Shown here piece by piece: positions 1-12,264 of a DNA stretch of 64,000 nucleotides; within the stretch, counting starts at the first letter, position 1; each line of letters opens with the position of its first letter. The translations under genes and the position numbers were made by a program. Under the pieces are notes generated by a model. It did no database searches. It was not told the origin of the DNA and worked only from the letters and a program-made list of their open reading frames with translations. The DNA is from Nicotiana tabacum (taxonomy: Eukaryota > Streptophyta > Magnoliopsida > Solanales > Solanaceae), in the NCBI RefSeq assembly GCF_000715075.1, contig NC_134102.1, positions 107,024,001 to 107,088,000 on the forward strand, written 5' to 3'.

Positions 1-1
1 A

Positions 2-1000
2 TATTGCGACAAACATGTATGAGTGGGCAAGAATGAACAAATCCGCATGAAACTGTTCATCCAAAGCCTCACAAGAGATGCCTTGTCTTGGTTTATTAGT
101 CAAAACCCAAAAAAGTGGGTTAATTGGGTGAGTATGGCATCAGATTTCATGGATAGATTCAGGTTCAATACAAAAAATGCACCATACGTTTTCTATATTC
201 AAAACCTAAAGAAGAAGCCGACAGAAACCTTCCACGAGTATGCTACTCGTTGAAGATCAGAGGCCGCAAAGTTAAGGCCGGCACATGAAGAAGAACAAAC
301 GAACAAGTTCTTTGTTAGAGCTCAAGATCCGCAGTATTACCAAAGGTTGATGGTCATTGAAAATCACAAGTTCTACGACATCATCAAGCTAGGAGAAAGA
401 ATAGAATAAGGAATTAAGAATGGGATGGTGACCAATTTCGAGGCACTGCAGGTCACGAATAAAGCTTTGCAATCAGGTGGCATTTCGAAGAATAAAGAAG
501 TGGGTGACGTGATGGTAGCCTAGGGCCCTAAGTCTCCCGTCACATACTAAGCACCTCCATCCACATATCAACCCTCATCCCCACGATACCAACACCATGC
601 TACCACCTACCTTACCTATAATACTCAACCTGCATATTACCATTCACCTCCACCCGCCTGCCAAAACTACCCGAATCCACGTCCAAATTTTGACCGCAGA
701 CCTTCTAGACAATACACCCCAATTGCTGAACCCATAGACCAATTGTATGAGATATTAAAAGCCGCTGGTTATGTTACTCTTATTCCTATTGTTGTTGTGG
801 AAAATCCCTCCCAATTTATCAACCCTAACAAAACATGTGTTTATCATTCAGGCATGAAGGGTCATACCATTGAGGAGTATCGCACGCTGAAAGACAAGAT
901 TCAGACGTTGATCGACACTAAGGTCATACAGGCAAAGGAAGCTATACCAAATGTTCGTAACAACCCTCTCACAAATCAGACAGGTTAGGGAGTGAATGTG
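2..1000 (+). pseudogene. Tat gag remnant (capsid and broken zinc knuckle)
   Basis: Gag would form the particle that packages the element RNA. Reading in one frame from base 2, capsid-like sequence runs through internal stops at about 254 and 407 (SLTRDALSWF, then YYQRLMVIENHKF and a GIKNG block) to about 529. A proline-rich linker follows, and a zinc-knuckle-like segment lies at about 830-900 (CVYHSGMKGH...EEY). The last metal ligand reads Tyr where the Tat family normally has Cys. The start lies upstream of the window. No function is expected. Confidence 0.75.
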
Positions 1001-1261
1001 ATAGAATCTGACGAAGAATGTGATCAAGAGGGGTCCATTTGACTCATTCGAGAGGCAGACGGTCCTAAAACTTCTCCGGTCACCCTCACGCCAGTTGTGG
1101 TACAAACCCAGGTGCCATTTGAAGTCGAGGTAACTACACCCTTCAATGTCATGGTAGCTCCCACACCATCTTATAAGTCTGATGTTGTCTCATAGGATTA
1201 TGTTGCGGAGGCAAGAAGAAAGGGAAAAGAAAAAATAGAGGAAATAGGTACCGCGCAAGGT

Positions 1262-2090
1262 ATGACTAGAACTGGCAGAGTTTATACACCTGAGAATCTG
1301 GGAGGAATAAGAAAGGAAGCTGCACCTAAGCCACCTATTGTCAAGATTGGTACTGCCGATCTTTGGAGGAAGATACAAGCAAGGGAGTACTTTGTTGTTA
1401 ACCGCTTAAACAAAACTCCTGCTCAGATATCCATCTTATCACTACTGCAAAACTCAAACGCGCACAGGAATGCTTTGATGAAGGTGTTAAGTGAAGCTTA
1501 TATACCCACTGGCATCACTAGTGGAGAGATGGCTAACATGGTCGGACAACTATTGGAGAGCCACAAAATTACTTTTCACGAAGATGAATTACCACCAGAA
1601 GGACTGAGTCACAACAAGGCATTGCACATCACGGTGCAATTTAAAGATAAGTTCATCGACAGGGTCTTGATAGATGGAGGTTCAAATCTCAACATATGTT
1701 CATTGACCACTCTAAAGAGACTAGGTAAATTCTTGCACAAGATACGAATGGGAAGCATGTATTTGAAGGCGTTTGATGGAACTTAGAGAGCCATCATTGG
1801 AGAAATCAACCTCAATTTACAAATGGGTCCGACTTGGTTTGATGTCGAGTTCTAAGTGCTAGACATATCTGCTATTTACAATCTATTGTTGGGACGACCA
1901 TGGATACATGCCGCCAGGGCAGTGGCTTCAACTATGCACAAAGCTGTGAAGTTTGAGTGGAATCATCATGAGGTGATAATCCATGGAGATGGAAGCAACC
2001 CCATCTATACAAACCAGACTGTTCCGGTCATCAAAAACAGAAGGAAGTGTTTGGGTATAAACCCGGCAAGGGTCTCAGCAAAATGATTCA
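1262..2090 (+). pseudogene. Tat aspartic protease region
   Basis: Retroviral-type aspartic protease that would cut Gag-Pol. The active-site motif LIDGGSNLNI is readable at about 1666-1700. A stop at 1784 and another near 1853 split the reading frame. After the second stop the Tat-typical stretch LLGRPWIHAARAV follows, ending near 2085. The region is continuous with gag upstream and RT downstream, as in a single gag-pol polyprotein. Inactive because of the stops. Confidence 0.75.
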
Positions 2091-2515
2091 AGGGATCACC
2101 AACCCCGTACAACCACAGTACTATGGTATGACTTTTGGACTCGGATATGAGTATACATGGCAATAATACCAGGATTAGACGCCACCATGGCGTGCTCCTT
2201 ATTATCCATCGGAACAACCCGTTCCACCTCTGCACCAAACATTCTATCAGGCTGACATGATGTGAGGATCTGAGGAAGATGAGGTTTTGGTTGGCATGAG
2301 AAAGATGTTCCTAGATAAAGAGGAAATGGACTGCAGTGCAATTATTGAAGAGGGAGAGGAGGAAGATCTTACCATTCAAACCATGGAAGAAGAAGTTGCT
2401 CTCAAGAACTGGACCGCTATACCATATCGGGTCCGTCGAGTTCCTGGCATAATTATTACATATCATGATGAACCTACGACTGTGACATGTAATAAAACAA
2501 CTCAACATAAGGACA

Positions 2516-3420
2516 GTGATTCGGAGGAACTGGAAAAATGATATAATACCTGAGGAAATCGTCAGAGAAGTAGAGAACTTTGAAAACAAACCAAAGTCTA
2601 ATTTGGAGGAAACTGAGGCCGTTAACATAGGGGATTCTGAAACGGTCAAGGAAACGCATATAAGCATTCATCTATCACCGTCGGAGAAGGAGGAGTATAT
2701 CAGATTCCTAAAAGAATATGAAGACATCTTTGCATGGTCCTACGACAATATGACTGGTTTAAGCACATCTATAGTAGCTCACAAAATACCCACCAATTAT
2801 ATATGTCCACCAGTAAAGCAGAAGCTTAGAAAGTTCAAGAAGGATATGAGTTTGAAGATAAAAGAGGAGGCCACCAAGAAAATCAAAGCCAAGGTTCTCC
2901 GAGTGGTCAAAGACCCGACTTAGTTAGCCAACATTGTGCCAGTTCCGAAGAAAGATGGGAAAGTTAGAGTATCTATAGATTACCGAGACCTAAATAGGGA
3001 AAGTCCTAAGGACGATTTCTCGATTCCCAACATACACATACTGATTGACAACTATGCCAAGTATGAGATCCAATCCTTTGTGGATTGCTTCGTAGGATAC
3101 CATCAGATCTGGATGGATAAAGACGATGCCGAAAAGACAGCCTTTATCACACCATGGGGAATATACTGCTACAAAATGATGCTGTTTGGTTTGAAGAATT
3201 CTAGAGCCACCTACATGAGAGCCATGAAGAATATCTTCCACGACATGATAAACAAGGAAATAGAGGTGTATCTAAAAGGAACTCAGATCACATAGCAGAC
3301 TTGAAGAAATTTTTTGACCGGCTTCGAAAATACAATTTGAAATTGAATCCTGCAAAATGTGCCTACGGAGTCCCTGCTGGAAAGTTGTTAGGATTCATCG
3401 TCAGTCACTGAGGGGTCGAG
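2516..3420 (+). pseudogene. Tat reverse transcriptase, catalytic box deleted
   Basis: RT would copy element RNA into cDNA. Readable motifs are DIFAWSYDNM near 2720, then after a stop at about 2920 VPVPKKDGKVRVSIDYRDLN, SPKDDFSIPNI, the first catalytic block (SFVDCFVGYHQI), and ITPWGIYCYKMMLFGLKN. At about 3259-3280 the sequence passes from EIEVY directly to LKG, so the two catalytic aspartates of the family Y-x-D-D box are missing. This looks like a small deletion, because flanking codons still align. A stop follows at about 3294. Dead enzyme. Confidence 0.85.
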
Positions 3421-4020
3421 TTATACCCATCAAAAGTCAAAGCTATCTAGGACTTACCGCCTTCGAAGAATAAGAAAGATGTGATGAGTTTTTTAGGGTG
3501 CCTCAATTACATCAGCCACTTCATAGCACAATCGACCGTGATATGTGAGCCAATCTTCAAAATGCTGAGGAAAGATGCGACAACAAGATGGACTGAAGAA
3601 TTCCAGAAAGCTTTCGACAAAATCAAGGAGTATTTATCTAAACCGCCCGTGTTAGTCCCACCAGAACCAATAACACCTCTGATTCTTTATTTGTCCATGT
3701 TAGATGGGTCTTTTGGTTGCATTCTGGGATAACATGATGAAACTGGAAGAAAGAAGTAGGAGATATATTATCTGAGAAAGAAGTCCACACCTTATGAAGC
3801 CTGTTATTCTTTGTTGGAACGCACCTTCTGTGCTTTGACATGGATAGATCAAAAGTTGAGACATTATTTTTGTGCATACACTACGTATCTCATTTCAATT
3901 AGATCCGCTAAAATACATCTTTCAGAAACCCATGCCTACGGGTAAGTTAGCGTAGTGGTAAATATTGTTAAGCGAGTTCGACATAGTCTATGTAACTCAG
4001 AAGGCACTCAAAGGACAAGC
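3421..4020 (+). pseudogene. Tat RT-linked RNase H remnant
   Basis: RNase H degrades RNA in RNA:DNA hybrids during reverse transcription. The RT connection domain is visible from 3481 (MSFLGCLNYISHFIAQ) with the FDKIKEYLSKPPVLVPP block, followed by ILYLSMLDGSFGCILG, where the family usually has an acidic residue in LYLS. After a stop at 3730, YEACYSLLERTFCALTWIDQKLRHYF is recognisable in the same frame. Several stops; inactive. Confidence 0.75.
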
Positions 4021-4049
4021 ATTGGCAGATCACTTGGCATAAAATCCCG

Positions 4050-4545
4050 TAGACGGAGAATACAAACCATTGAAAGCGTATTTTCCCTATGAGGAGGTAT
4101 CATTTGTAGGAGAAGATATTACCGAGGCATACGATGGTTGGAGGATGTTCTTCGATGGAACATCAAACTTCAAAGAAGTAGGTATCAGAGTTGTCTTAGT
4201 ATCAGAAATTGGACAACACTATTAGGTTTCCGCAAAACTCAAGTTTCCATGCACCAACAATATGGCAGAATATGAGGCCTACATCCTGGGACTTAGATTG
4301 GCCATTGACATGAACATTCAGGAACTGCTGGTAATCGTAGATTCAGATCTTTTAGTGCACCAGGTTCTAGGGGAATAGGCTATGAAGAACACCAAAATAT
4401 TGTAAAATTTGCACTGTGTACAAGAGCTGATCAAGAGGTTCACAAAGATAGAATTCAAAAATGTTCCAAGGATTCAGAATGAGTTCGCAGATGGATTAGC
4501 CACTTTTTCTTCCATGATACAATACCCAGACAAGAATTTCATCGA
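4050..4545 (+). pseudogene. Second (archaeal-type) RNase H of Tat element
   Basis: Tat elements carry an additional RNase H domain between the RT-linked RNase H and integrase. Here it reads WRMFFDGTSN, NNMAEYEAYILGLRLA, LLVIVDSDLLVHQV and NEFADGLATF, so all four acidic positions expected of an active DEDD site are still visible. Stops interrupt it at about 4224, 4377 and 4403. The final part lies in the same open stretch as integrase. It is the clearest evidence for the Tat assignment. Confidence 0.8.
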
Positions 4546-4582
4546 TCCTATCCCAATAGGAATTCATAAGAAACCAACTTAT

Positions 4583-5596
4583 TGTGCTCATGTTGAAGAA
4601 GAGATTGACGGAAATCCGTGGTTCCACAACATCAAAGAGTATTTGGAAAAGGGAGAATACACAGAGAGTGCTACCCATACTAAAAAATGCACGCTTCACA
4701 AATTAGCCAACCATTTCTTTCAAAGTGGAGGAATTCTGTATAAAAGGACTCCTGACCTGGGATTACTGTGGTGTGTCGATGCCAAGGAGGCATCCAGATT
4801 GCTCGAGGAAATACATGCCGGAACTTGCAGACCGCATATGAATGGTTTCGTTTTGGCCAAGAAAATATTAAGAATAGGGTATTTCTGGATTACTATGGAA
4901 ACAGATTGCATCAAGTATGTTCAAAAGTGTCACCAACGCCAGACACATGCTAACATGATACGAGTACTACCCAACGAACTTAATGCAACAAGTTCTCCCT
5001 GGCCTTTCTCCGCTTGGGGTATGGATGTCATCGGACCAATCGAACCCACTGCTTCAAAGGAACATAGGTTCATTCTGGTGGCCATAGACTACTTCACAAA
5101 ATGGGTTGAAGCCACATCTTATAAAGCTGTAACTAAGAAGGTTGTAGCAGATTTTGTTCGAGACCGTATCATTTGTCGATTTAGGGTACCATAGTCAATC
5201 ATTACTGACAATGCCGCCAATCTCAACAGCGATTTGATGAAAGTCATATGTGAAACATTCAAGATCAAGCACCGGAACTCTACAGCATACAGGTCGCAAA
5301 TGAACAGAGCCATAGAAGCCGCCAACAAGAACATCAAGAAGATATTGAGGAAAATGGTAGACAATTACAAACAATGGCATGAGAAGCTACCATTTGCTTT
5401 ACTCAGGTATCGTACCATAGTTCGTACATCAATTGGGGAAACTCCCTATCTACTAGTTTATGCTACTGAAGATGTTATTCCCACCGAAGTGGAAAACCCT
5501 TCCTTAAGAATCATACAAGAAATAGAGCTCAGCGATGCGGAATGGGTTCGGTCACATCATAATAAAATCTTCATTTTCCCTATGGTCAGAAATTGA
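4583..5596 (+). pseudogene. Tat integrase, DDE triad visible but interrupted
   Basis: Integrase would insert the cDNA. The HHCC zinc-binding region spans about 4815-4950 (HAGTCRPH...CIKYVQKCHQRQ); the last Cys of the family pattern reads Arg. Catalytic Asp in WGMDVIGP is near 5025, the second in SIITDN near 5205, the Glu in RAIEAANKN near 5310. A TAG at 5192 separates the first from the second and third. The core then continues open to a TGA at about 5594, where similarity fades. Confidence 0.85.
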
Positions 5597-6111
5597 GGCA
5601 GAGTCTCGGGTTTGCCCGATCTCATCACGTTTGGAACCGCCAAGGAATGTGTTTCCAGAAGTATGCATTTAAATTGGGGTAGAATTTTGAGGAGGTTCCT
5701 CAAAATTTCGAAGCAATGAGGTTACAACATCTCAAACCACGTCATAGTCACCAGTTCATCAAAATTATTTGATCTCGTACATTATCACATATTTCAAACA
5801 ACTGCATTTCTACAAATAATTTGTCAAATGCATGCATGTTCTTCAAAAATTTCATTTCTATGGCAGCCAGATGTTACCCAGGGTGACTCAAGCAGGGCCT
5901 CAAGACAAGAGTAAAGGCGAAACAAGGAATCAAGAGCACGAGCCAACCTTTCCCCTGTAAAACTCCCGATTTTTCTTTGGATGCAGGCACAATAAGCATA
6001 ACAGGAACGTCCAGAAATACATACACACAACAGGATCACTATCTTCATAATGACAAAAGTCGCCAAACACAAGCACATCAAGCTAAGAAATGCTTTATCC
6101 TCTCGCATTTA
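5597..6111 (+). other. Tat 3' untranslated region, non-repetitive part
   Basis: No coding sequence is supported between the end of integrase and the first tandem array. The stretch is AT-rich with scattered stops in all frames. I see no recognisable motif. Confidence 0.5.
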
Positions 6112-6790
6112 GTCATTTCTTTTATTGCATAGGGCTAAGCACTTCCCTCATCATTGCGTAAGGCTAAGCATTGCCTTTATTTGCATGAGACTAAACATTG
6201 TCTCCACTTCTTGCATAGGGCTAAACACTGCCCTCACCCTTGCATAAGGCTAATTATTGCCTTTCCTTGCATGAGGCTAAGCATAGCCTTCATTATTGCA
6301 CTTCTTCCATTATTGCATAAGGCTAAGCACTTCCTTTCCTTCATGAGACTAAGCATTGTCTCCACTCCTTGCATAGGGCTAAACATTACTCTCACCATTG
6401 CATAAGTCTAAGCATTGCCTTTCCTCGCATGAGGCTAAGCACTGCCTCCATTATTGCATAAGGCTAAGCATTGCCTTTCCCGCATGAGACTAAGCATTGT
6501 CTCCACTCCTTGCATAGGGCTAAACACTGCCCTCACCATTGCATAAGGCTAAGAATTGCCTCTCCTTGCATGAGACTAAACACTGTCTACATTCCTTGCA
6601 TGAGGCTAAGCATTGCCTCCATTATTGCATGAGGCTAAGCATTGTCTTCCCTTGCATGTGACTAAACACTATCTCCGCTACGTTGCATAAGACTAAGCAC
6701 TATCTCCCTTCTTCACATAGGACCAAGATTTTCCCTCATCTCATACAAGACTAAGCCTTGTCTTGTCTTATCCTCACATATGATTAAGCA
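6112..6790 (+). repeat. Tandem array of covarying mini-hairpins (Tat 3'UTR)
   Basis: About 19 units with a 26-31 bp period. Each has a core of stem, loop, stem: AGGC-TAAGCATT-GCCT, AGAC-TAAACATT-GTCT or AGGGC-TAAACACT-GCCCT, separated by spacers such as ccattattgcat. The two arms change together while the loop stays TAARCAYT. The last member near 6776-6796 has a completely different stem, CATATGAT/ATCATATG, around TAAGC. Tandem arrays between integrase and the 3' LTR are known for Tat/Ogre elements. The compensatory stems are read directly here. Confidence 0.9.
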
Positions 6791-6839
6791 TCATATGTTT
6801 CCTCTATTAAATGATCGATATCAACACATCTTTGCATTT

Positions 6840-7115
6840 TATGGGCTGAAACATTTCCACATTGTCCGAAGGCATCATAGTCTGAAGGCACCATCCTCAT
6901 AGCTTGAAGACATTATTCCATGGCCTGAGGATCTCTTGAAACTGCACATCATCATTCAAAGGCGTCATAGTCTAGAGGCTCCATCCTCATAGCCCGAGGA
7001 TACCATTTCATGGAATACGAATCCCTTATCATACGCTTCATGCCCCAGGACGTCATGGTCTAAGGACATCATCCTCATTATCCGAAGACAATATTCATGG
7101 TCCGAAGGGAATTTG
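6840..7115 (+). repeat. Second, degenerate tandem array (Tat 3'UTR)
   Basis: Diverged short repeats built on phrases such as CCTCATAGCCCGAGG, CATAGTCTGAAGGC and CATGGTCTAAGGAC, with a longer period of roughly 100 bp. Some copies can pair (TCCTC/GAGGA around ATAGCCC), but the pairing is less regular than in the array just upstream. Confidence 0.7.
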
Positions 7116-7647
7116 CATCATGTTTAAATTTTTGCAATAACCTATATATATTTGCGTGCATCGTGTTTTAAGTTTTTGCAGGTAATGGGAAGCAACCGTT
7201 CTACAAATAGGAGCAATTTTCTCTCCGGTTTCCATTCACAACGTTCACATCCCTGACTATCTCGAACATAACCGATGGCCATTAATTAATTGCCCTTTTT
7301 GTCCCATAACCGCTCAAATACTCGCCTTATATATCCATAACATTCAAAATCGCATACATGGCTCCACCTAAAATGATTTGTTACCTGCGACACTACCCTG
7401 CCCAAAAAAGAACCTTTTGAAACATACAACAACTCTTATAATAACTCCATCAGTTTCATTTTTCGTTGGATCCAGAACTATAGACAACCTGATTCTCGTA
7501 TTACTATGGATATGTAGGCAACTCAAGAACTAAGGTTCGGCCTCAGTTTTTCAAAAATACATCATTCCTCACTCAATTCGGACAAAATTGATCATCATTT
7601 TCTTTATCCGACAACTCTTTCATCATTCCCGGGTAAAGAGGGGCAGC
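7116..7647 (+). other. Tat 3'UTR end and polypurine tract
   Basis: Non-coding sequence leading to the polypurine tract AAAGAGGGGCAGC (about 7635-7647), which primes plus-strand DNA synthesis. It abuts the LTR start TGTTTATACCC. A block at 7478-7545 (cctgattctc, atatgtaggc, aaggttcggcctc) recurs in reverse orientation at 58625-58680, which identifies the second Tat element there. Confidence 0.75.
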
Positions 7648-10190
7648 TGTTTATACCCAATTTTGCCCTCGTATTTTTCAAATAGTATATATACTTTCAA
7701 AATATTAATTTTGATCATTACATAATTTACAAGAGTTATACAACTATTTTCTATAATTTTCCATAATTGTTAGAGCTTTAAAAATTGATTTCTTTGCATT
7801 TAAATTACATGATTATTTATTAATTATCCCTTTAAATTATTTTGAGATAATTTAATCATCTAAATTTATTTTTTTGTATCCACATATAGGTTTCATAATA
7901 TTTTAACTCATTTTACATAATTATATTAGTATTTTTAGGCTATTTACATAATTTTGCAATAATAGCCTATGTGCTACGCATAGTTGCATGTTTTCACATT
8001 AGTTTATGCCAAATAGCATTTTTATATTTTTGTAGTGTTAAGTTATTATTTTCAATCACTTTTTGCAAAATTTATATTTTATTATCTATTAAATAGTTTT
8101 ACAAATTATTTTATTAATAGTTTTCGTGTATTTTAATTTGTAGCCCAATTTTAAGTTACTTTCGGACCAAAATCAAGGCCCAAACACCTGACCCAATACC
8201 CCAAGATCCCCTGGCCCAAACCAAACAACCCTTTTTATTCCAACCAAGTTGGCATCCATTTACTTGACCCGTCCCACTTCCCTTTAATCACGGTCGTTGA
8301 TCTCAGATGATCAACGACCCATAACAATTCCTACCCTTTCCTTATATTCCTTTACTCTGAAACCCTAACCCATTTCCCTAACCCATTTCCCTCACCCAAC
8401 CTCCCTTGCATTCTCTCATCTCCACTCTCACACTAAACCCTAGCCGACCATGGAGATCCCTTCTTATTCTTTCCTTATATGCGTCCATACGCGGCTTTAC
8501 TTATCTTTTCTTGCTATTATTACTCATTTTATGGTAACTTTCGTTACCATTTCACTTATGGCAAGCCATATTCTCACAAATCCGGCTTTGATTCTATGGT
8601 TTTGGGTGCTATTGTGGTTCTATGCACTGGAGAAGAGAAAATATTTCTCGTATATGGTATATCCCTGTTGATTCTGCCATGATTGGGGCTTGTAAATGAT
8701 TTGCCCTAAGTTTGATTCCAACTAGGGTTTGGATTCCGATTTTTTTTATTGGTTCTATTACATATTGCATGCGATATTTTCTTTTCTGATTTAAGTTTAA
8801 TTGATTATTTTCCTTCTTTGTCCGTCTTAATTTGAACACTATATAAACCCCTCCCCAATTTTCCCTTGGGAGACTGGAGACTGAAATTAACTATTGCTAC
8901 TCTCTTATTCTCTCATTTTATATACTATTTTGAAATTTGAGACCTTGGCTAACTAAAACCCAAGGCCACCGGAAATTCGATTGTTGTTTTTTTTCAGTGC
9001 GAGCACTGTCCGGGGTTCACTTGAAACCCTTGGGAACTCTGACGCACTGAGATTTTGGGGTGTTGTTGTTCTTTTGCTATTGACGATTAAAGTAGAGATG
9101 GAAAGTGTTCTTCTTACTAACTTGTCCGTTAATTTGTTACTTGTAAGTACCTTGACTCTTGCAATTCTATTTTTAGTTGTGATCATGACCTGAGTACTAT
9201 GTTTGTTCGAATTTTTCTGAACCTCTGTGATTACAATATGTTGTTGGCTTGTTTGCAATCCTATCTATTTCAAAGCTAGCCTATAGTCTTGTATTCTTTA
9301 GCATCTAAAAATGTTAAAATCCTACACTTGGATATCTGCCCACTGTATACATTTTTCGACCATCTTGAACCTACTTAGTCCACCATGTTTATGCACACAT
9401 GAGTTTCCTATGTATGTTGCTTGCTCATATTCATGTATTGTTCTGAACTTTTGTATTTAAACTTTGGGGTACTTACTCATGTCCAAAATTTGCTCGACTG
9501 TACTTCTCTATGCTAAGTCATTTAAGCATAACTTGCTACTTGATCATGTATGTATTCTAAACCCTTCAGACAAAGCATACTACTTGTGGATCTCAGTCCT
9601 CATTATGGTTGCTTACTTTACTACCATCATGTTCTGTACACCCATATATGCTATTGCTAGGATTGCTCAAGTTTAATGCCTAGGGAATCTTTGATGTGCA
9701 AAACTGAACTTGCTATATGTGATCAATTTGTATTAAACACTTGTTTGCTGACTAATTGTGGTGTTGAGTTTGTGATAATGTTGACCCTGAGCTTCTGTAT
9801 TAGGTTTCTTTAGTAACACCTCTACTTGTCCTGAATTGGTCTACAACTCTTAGTTATGCCCTTCCTCAGCTCCTTGCTTTGTGGATTCATGTTTCCTATA
9901 ACTACTCTGGTGCATCCTGAGAAATCCATGCTTTGAACTTATTTGCCTCACATGTGTGCTCATTGTAAGGTCTTTGTACATGTGTGTCATTTTACCTGTT
10001 AGTTGTCACCCCTAAGGTGACACTTAGAAAACATTGCTGCTGATGATTTTAACAGTGGGAATCCATGTGTCTTTGCGTAAACCCTGAGCTATTTGAATGA
10101 TGTACCTTAGATCCCCATGTTCCTGTTATTCGCTAATAGATCAACAAGGCAATTGTTTTCATGTTTGGGGCCTCGTATTCTCACTCATCG
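7648..10190 (+). mobile_element. Tat 3' LTR, 3'-truncated
   Basis: It starts with TGTTTATACCCAATTTTGCC right after the polypurine tract. It is AT-rich for the first 1.2 kb and then carries a core promoter. Short open frames here (8450-8670, 8980-9190, 9464-9676) show no recognisable protein and are not called. The 3' end is missing: near 10190 the sequence changes to a minus-strand LTR of another family, so the boundary is approximate. Confidence 0.7.
8839..8852 (+). promoter_or_regulatory. Putative TATA box of the Tat LTR
   Basis: CTATATAAACCCC about 1.19 kb into the LTR, followed by a pyrimidine-rich run, is a good plant TATA box in the position expected for the U3/R boundary. No transcript evidence is available. 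Confidence 0.5.
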
Positions 10191-12264
10191 TGCTCAATAC
10201 TTAGTGCACTCAGTAACTCAGTACTATACAGGGCAGATCCAGCCCTAACATAATAACTGCTAGCAACTGCGCTCACTGGGGTATGTGTGGACTCTAGTGG
10301 AGCTCCATCAACCCAAGCCCTATAATCCGCACGGACAACTCACGTGCTATAGTATCAATATCTAGATCCACATGGACAACTTACATGCTATAGTATTAAT
10401 ATTTGGATCTGCACGGACAACTCACGTGCTATAGTATCAATATCTAGATCCGCACGGACAACTCACGTGTTGCACGGACAACTCACGTGCTATAGTATCA
10501 ATATTTGGATCCGCACGGACAAATCACGTGATATAGTATCAATATCTAGATCTGCACAGATAACTCACGTGCTATAGTATTAGTATCCTCACAATCATGC
10601 CATCGACCTCACTCAGTCATCAATTTGTCCAGTCTCTTGGGCTCACAAAACTCATGTTAAGCAGTCCAAATAAAAGATGTGAGATGTGAAAATACATAAT
10701 AACAGAGACTGGGATATGATATGTAATGATGAATTCGACTGAGTACATAACTGCAATTAAACAAATAACTCAACAGCAAGGAACGACCACTGTGGGTCGC
10801 AATGATACCAACATATAGCCTAAACATGTTTTCTAGCATAAATCACCACTCAAGTGCTCTAACACATAGTGTACAGTACAAGTATTCAGATAAGACAGCT
10901 ACAAAGTTCCATGGAATCGACTAAATCACCATTTCAACAGTGCACGCCCATCACCTAGCATGCGCGTCACCTCAACATCAATCACATAATATGTAAGTTA
11001 GGGTTTTATACCCCCAGCACTAAGTTTAGAAGTGTTACTTACCTCTAACAAGCCAAACAATGCTCTAAAATTTCCATCTCACACGTACTGACCTGCAGAC
11101 GACTCGAAACCCGAGGAATTTCTTGAAAAACCCACAAAATATCGACACAAACCAAGCTCTCAAAGTACAAAAATGAAATAATACTCTAGCCCTCATTTAT
11201 AAAGTACAAATTTTGTTCTCCCAATGTGCTGACCACACATGTTTTTTGTGGTACGCACATTCCAGGTTCCGCGGCCGCAATCCAAATTGTGCGGTCGCAC
11301 TTCAGTAGTGACTACACTACTAGGTTTTAGTAAATTGGCCATAGCTTTAGGTACAAATGTCCCAATGATGAATAGTTTACCTTTCTGAAAACTATACTCA
11401 AAAGGATACAACTTTCGTTTTTGGATTATCTCCAAATTCCTTGTATATTAAAAGATATAAGTTTCCGAAGTCAGAGCATCAACCTGCAGATTCTCCTTTC
11501 TTTGGCTGCAAAGAGCATTTCCTATGCGGTCCGCACATTTCCTCTGCAGTCCGCACATGAGGCTTTGCCTCAGCACTCCAAAATGTGCCCTCCGCACTTT
11601 ACTCGCTCCAGAACTTCATCAAAGTGCTAAAATGCCCAAACTTGTTCAAAACTCATCTGAAACACACCCAGGATCACATTGTGGACTTACTCAAAGACTC
11701 AAATCACAATAACAATATCGAAACGATGAATCACAATCAAATCGAATTTAATGAACTTTGAATCTTCAACTTCCAAAACTCGCGCTGAAACAAATCATAT
11801 CAACCTGGAATGAACTCAAATTTGGCACATAATTCCCAAGTGACATAACGAATCTATTCCAATTTCCGGAACCACAATTTGAATCTGATATCATCAAAGT
11901 CATCTCTCGGTCAAACTTATAAACTTTCCAAACCTTCAAATTTCTAACTTTCGCCAATTAGCGTCGAAACCTTCTAGAAACATCCAAATACAAATTCCGG
12001 CATACATCCTAGTCCAAAATCACTATTTGGACCTAACAGAGCCATCAAAACTCCAATCTGAGATAGAATACTAAAAAGTCAAACTTGGTCAACTCTTCCA
12101 ACTTAAAGCTTCAATCATGAAATTCATCCTTCCAAATCAATTCTGAATAACCTGAACCAAAACGGATTATTCACACAAGTCATAATACATCATACATAGC
12201 TACTCATGCCCTCAAACTATCAAGCAAAATGCAAGTGCTTAAAACGACCGATCGGGTCGTTACA
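10190..12264 (-). mobile_element. LTR fragment, family D (minus strand)
   Basis: The right edge ends ...GGGTCGTTACA, which on the minus strand is an intact LTR start (TGTAACGACCCGATC). The left edge lacks the expected TGTCACG end and begins inside the LTR near 10190. It matches the organisation of the solo LTR at 54832-57791: a tandem CACGTG block, a conserved splice-donor-like GAG|GTAAGTA (minus, at 11042), and a GC-rich block near 11225-11605. It directly abuts a 5'-truncated LTR at 12265. Confidence 0.75.
10327..10587 (-). repeat. Tandem block with CACGTG hairpins in LTR
   Basis: About six units near 41 bp (some partial) built on GCACGGACAACTCACGTGC plus a TATAGTATCAATATC spacer. Each unit contains the palindrome CACGTG and can fold as GCACG-N9-CGTGC. 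The same block is at 55568-55728 in the related solo LTR. Confidence 0.8.

Larger units (their letters stand above)
1..10190 (+). mobile_element. Tat-lineage Ty3/gypsy retrotransposon, 3' part
   Basis: The window opens inside gag of this element, so its 5' LTR lies outside. The order is gag, protease, RT, RNase H, a second RNase H, integrase, a long untranslated 3' region with tandem arrays, a polypurine tract and a 3' LTR. The second RNase H between RNase H and integrase, the LLGRPWIHAA stretch after the protease and the KDDF/ITPWG motifs in RT mark the Tat (Ogre-like) branch rather than the chromoviruses elsewhere in the window. Every domain has stops or frame breaks, so it is an old, dead copy. 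The LTR is cut off near 10190 by an unrelated LTR in the other orientation. Confidence 0.88.

Noticed and set aside
6112..6790. CRISPR-like regularly spaced repeats
   Set aside because: Plant retrotransposon context, spacers are part of the repeat and not unique, no cas genes.
8450..9676. Hydrophobic short frames after the Tat LTR promoter
   Set aside because: No homology recognised, low complexity of T-rich DNA, and location within an LTR.
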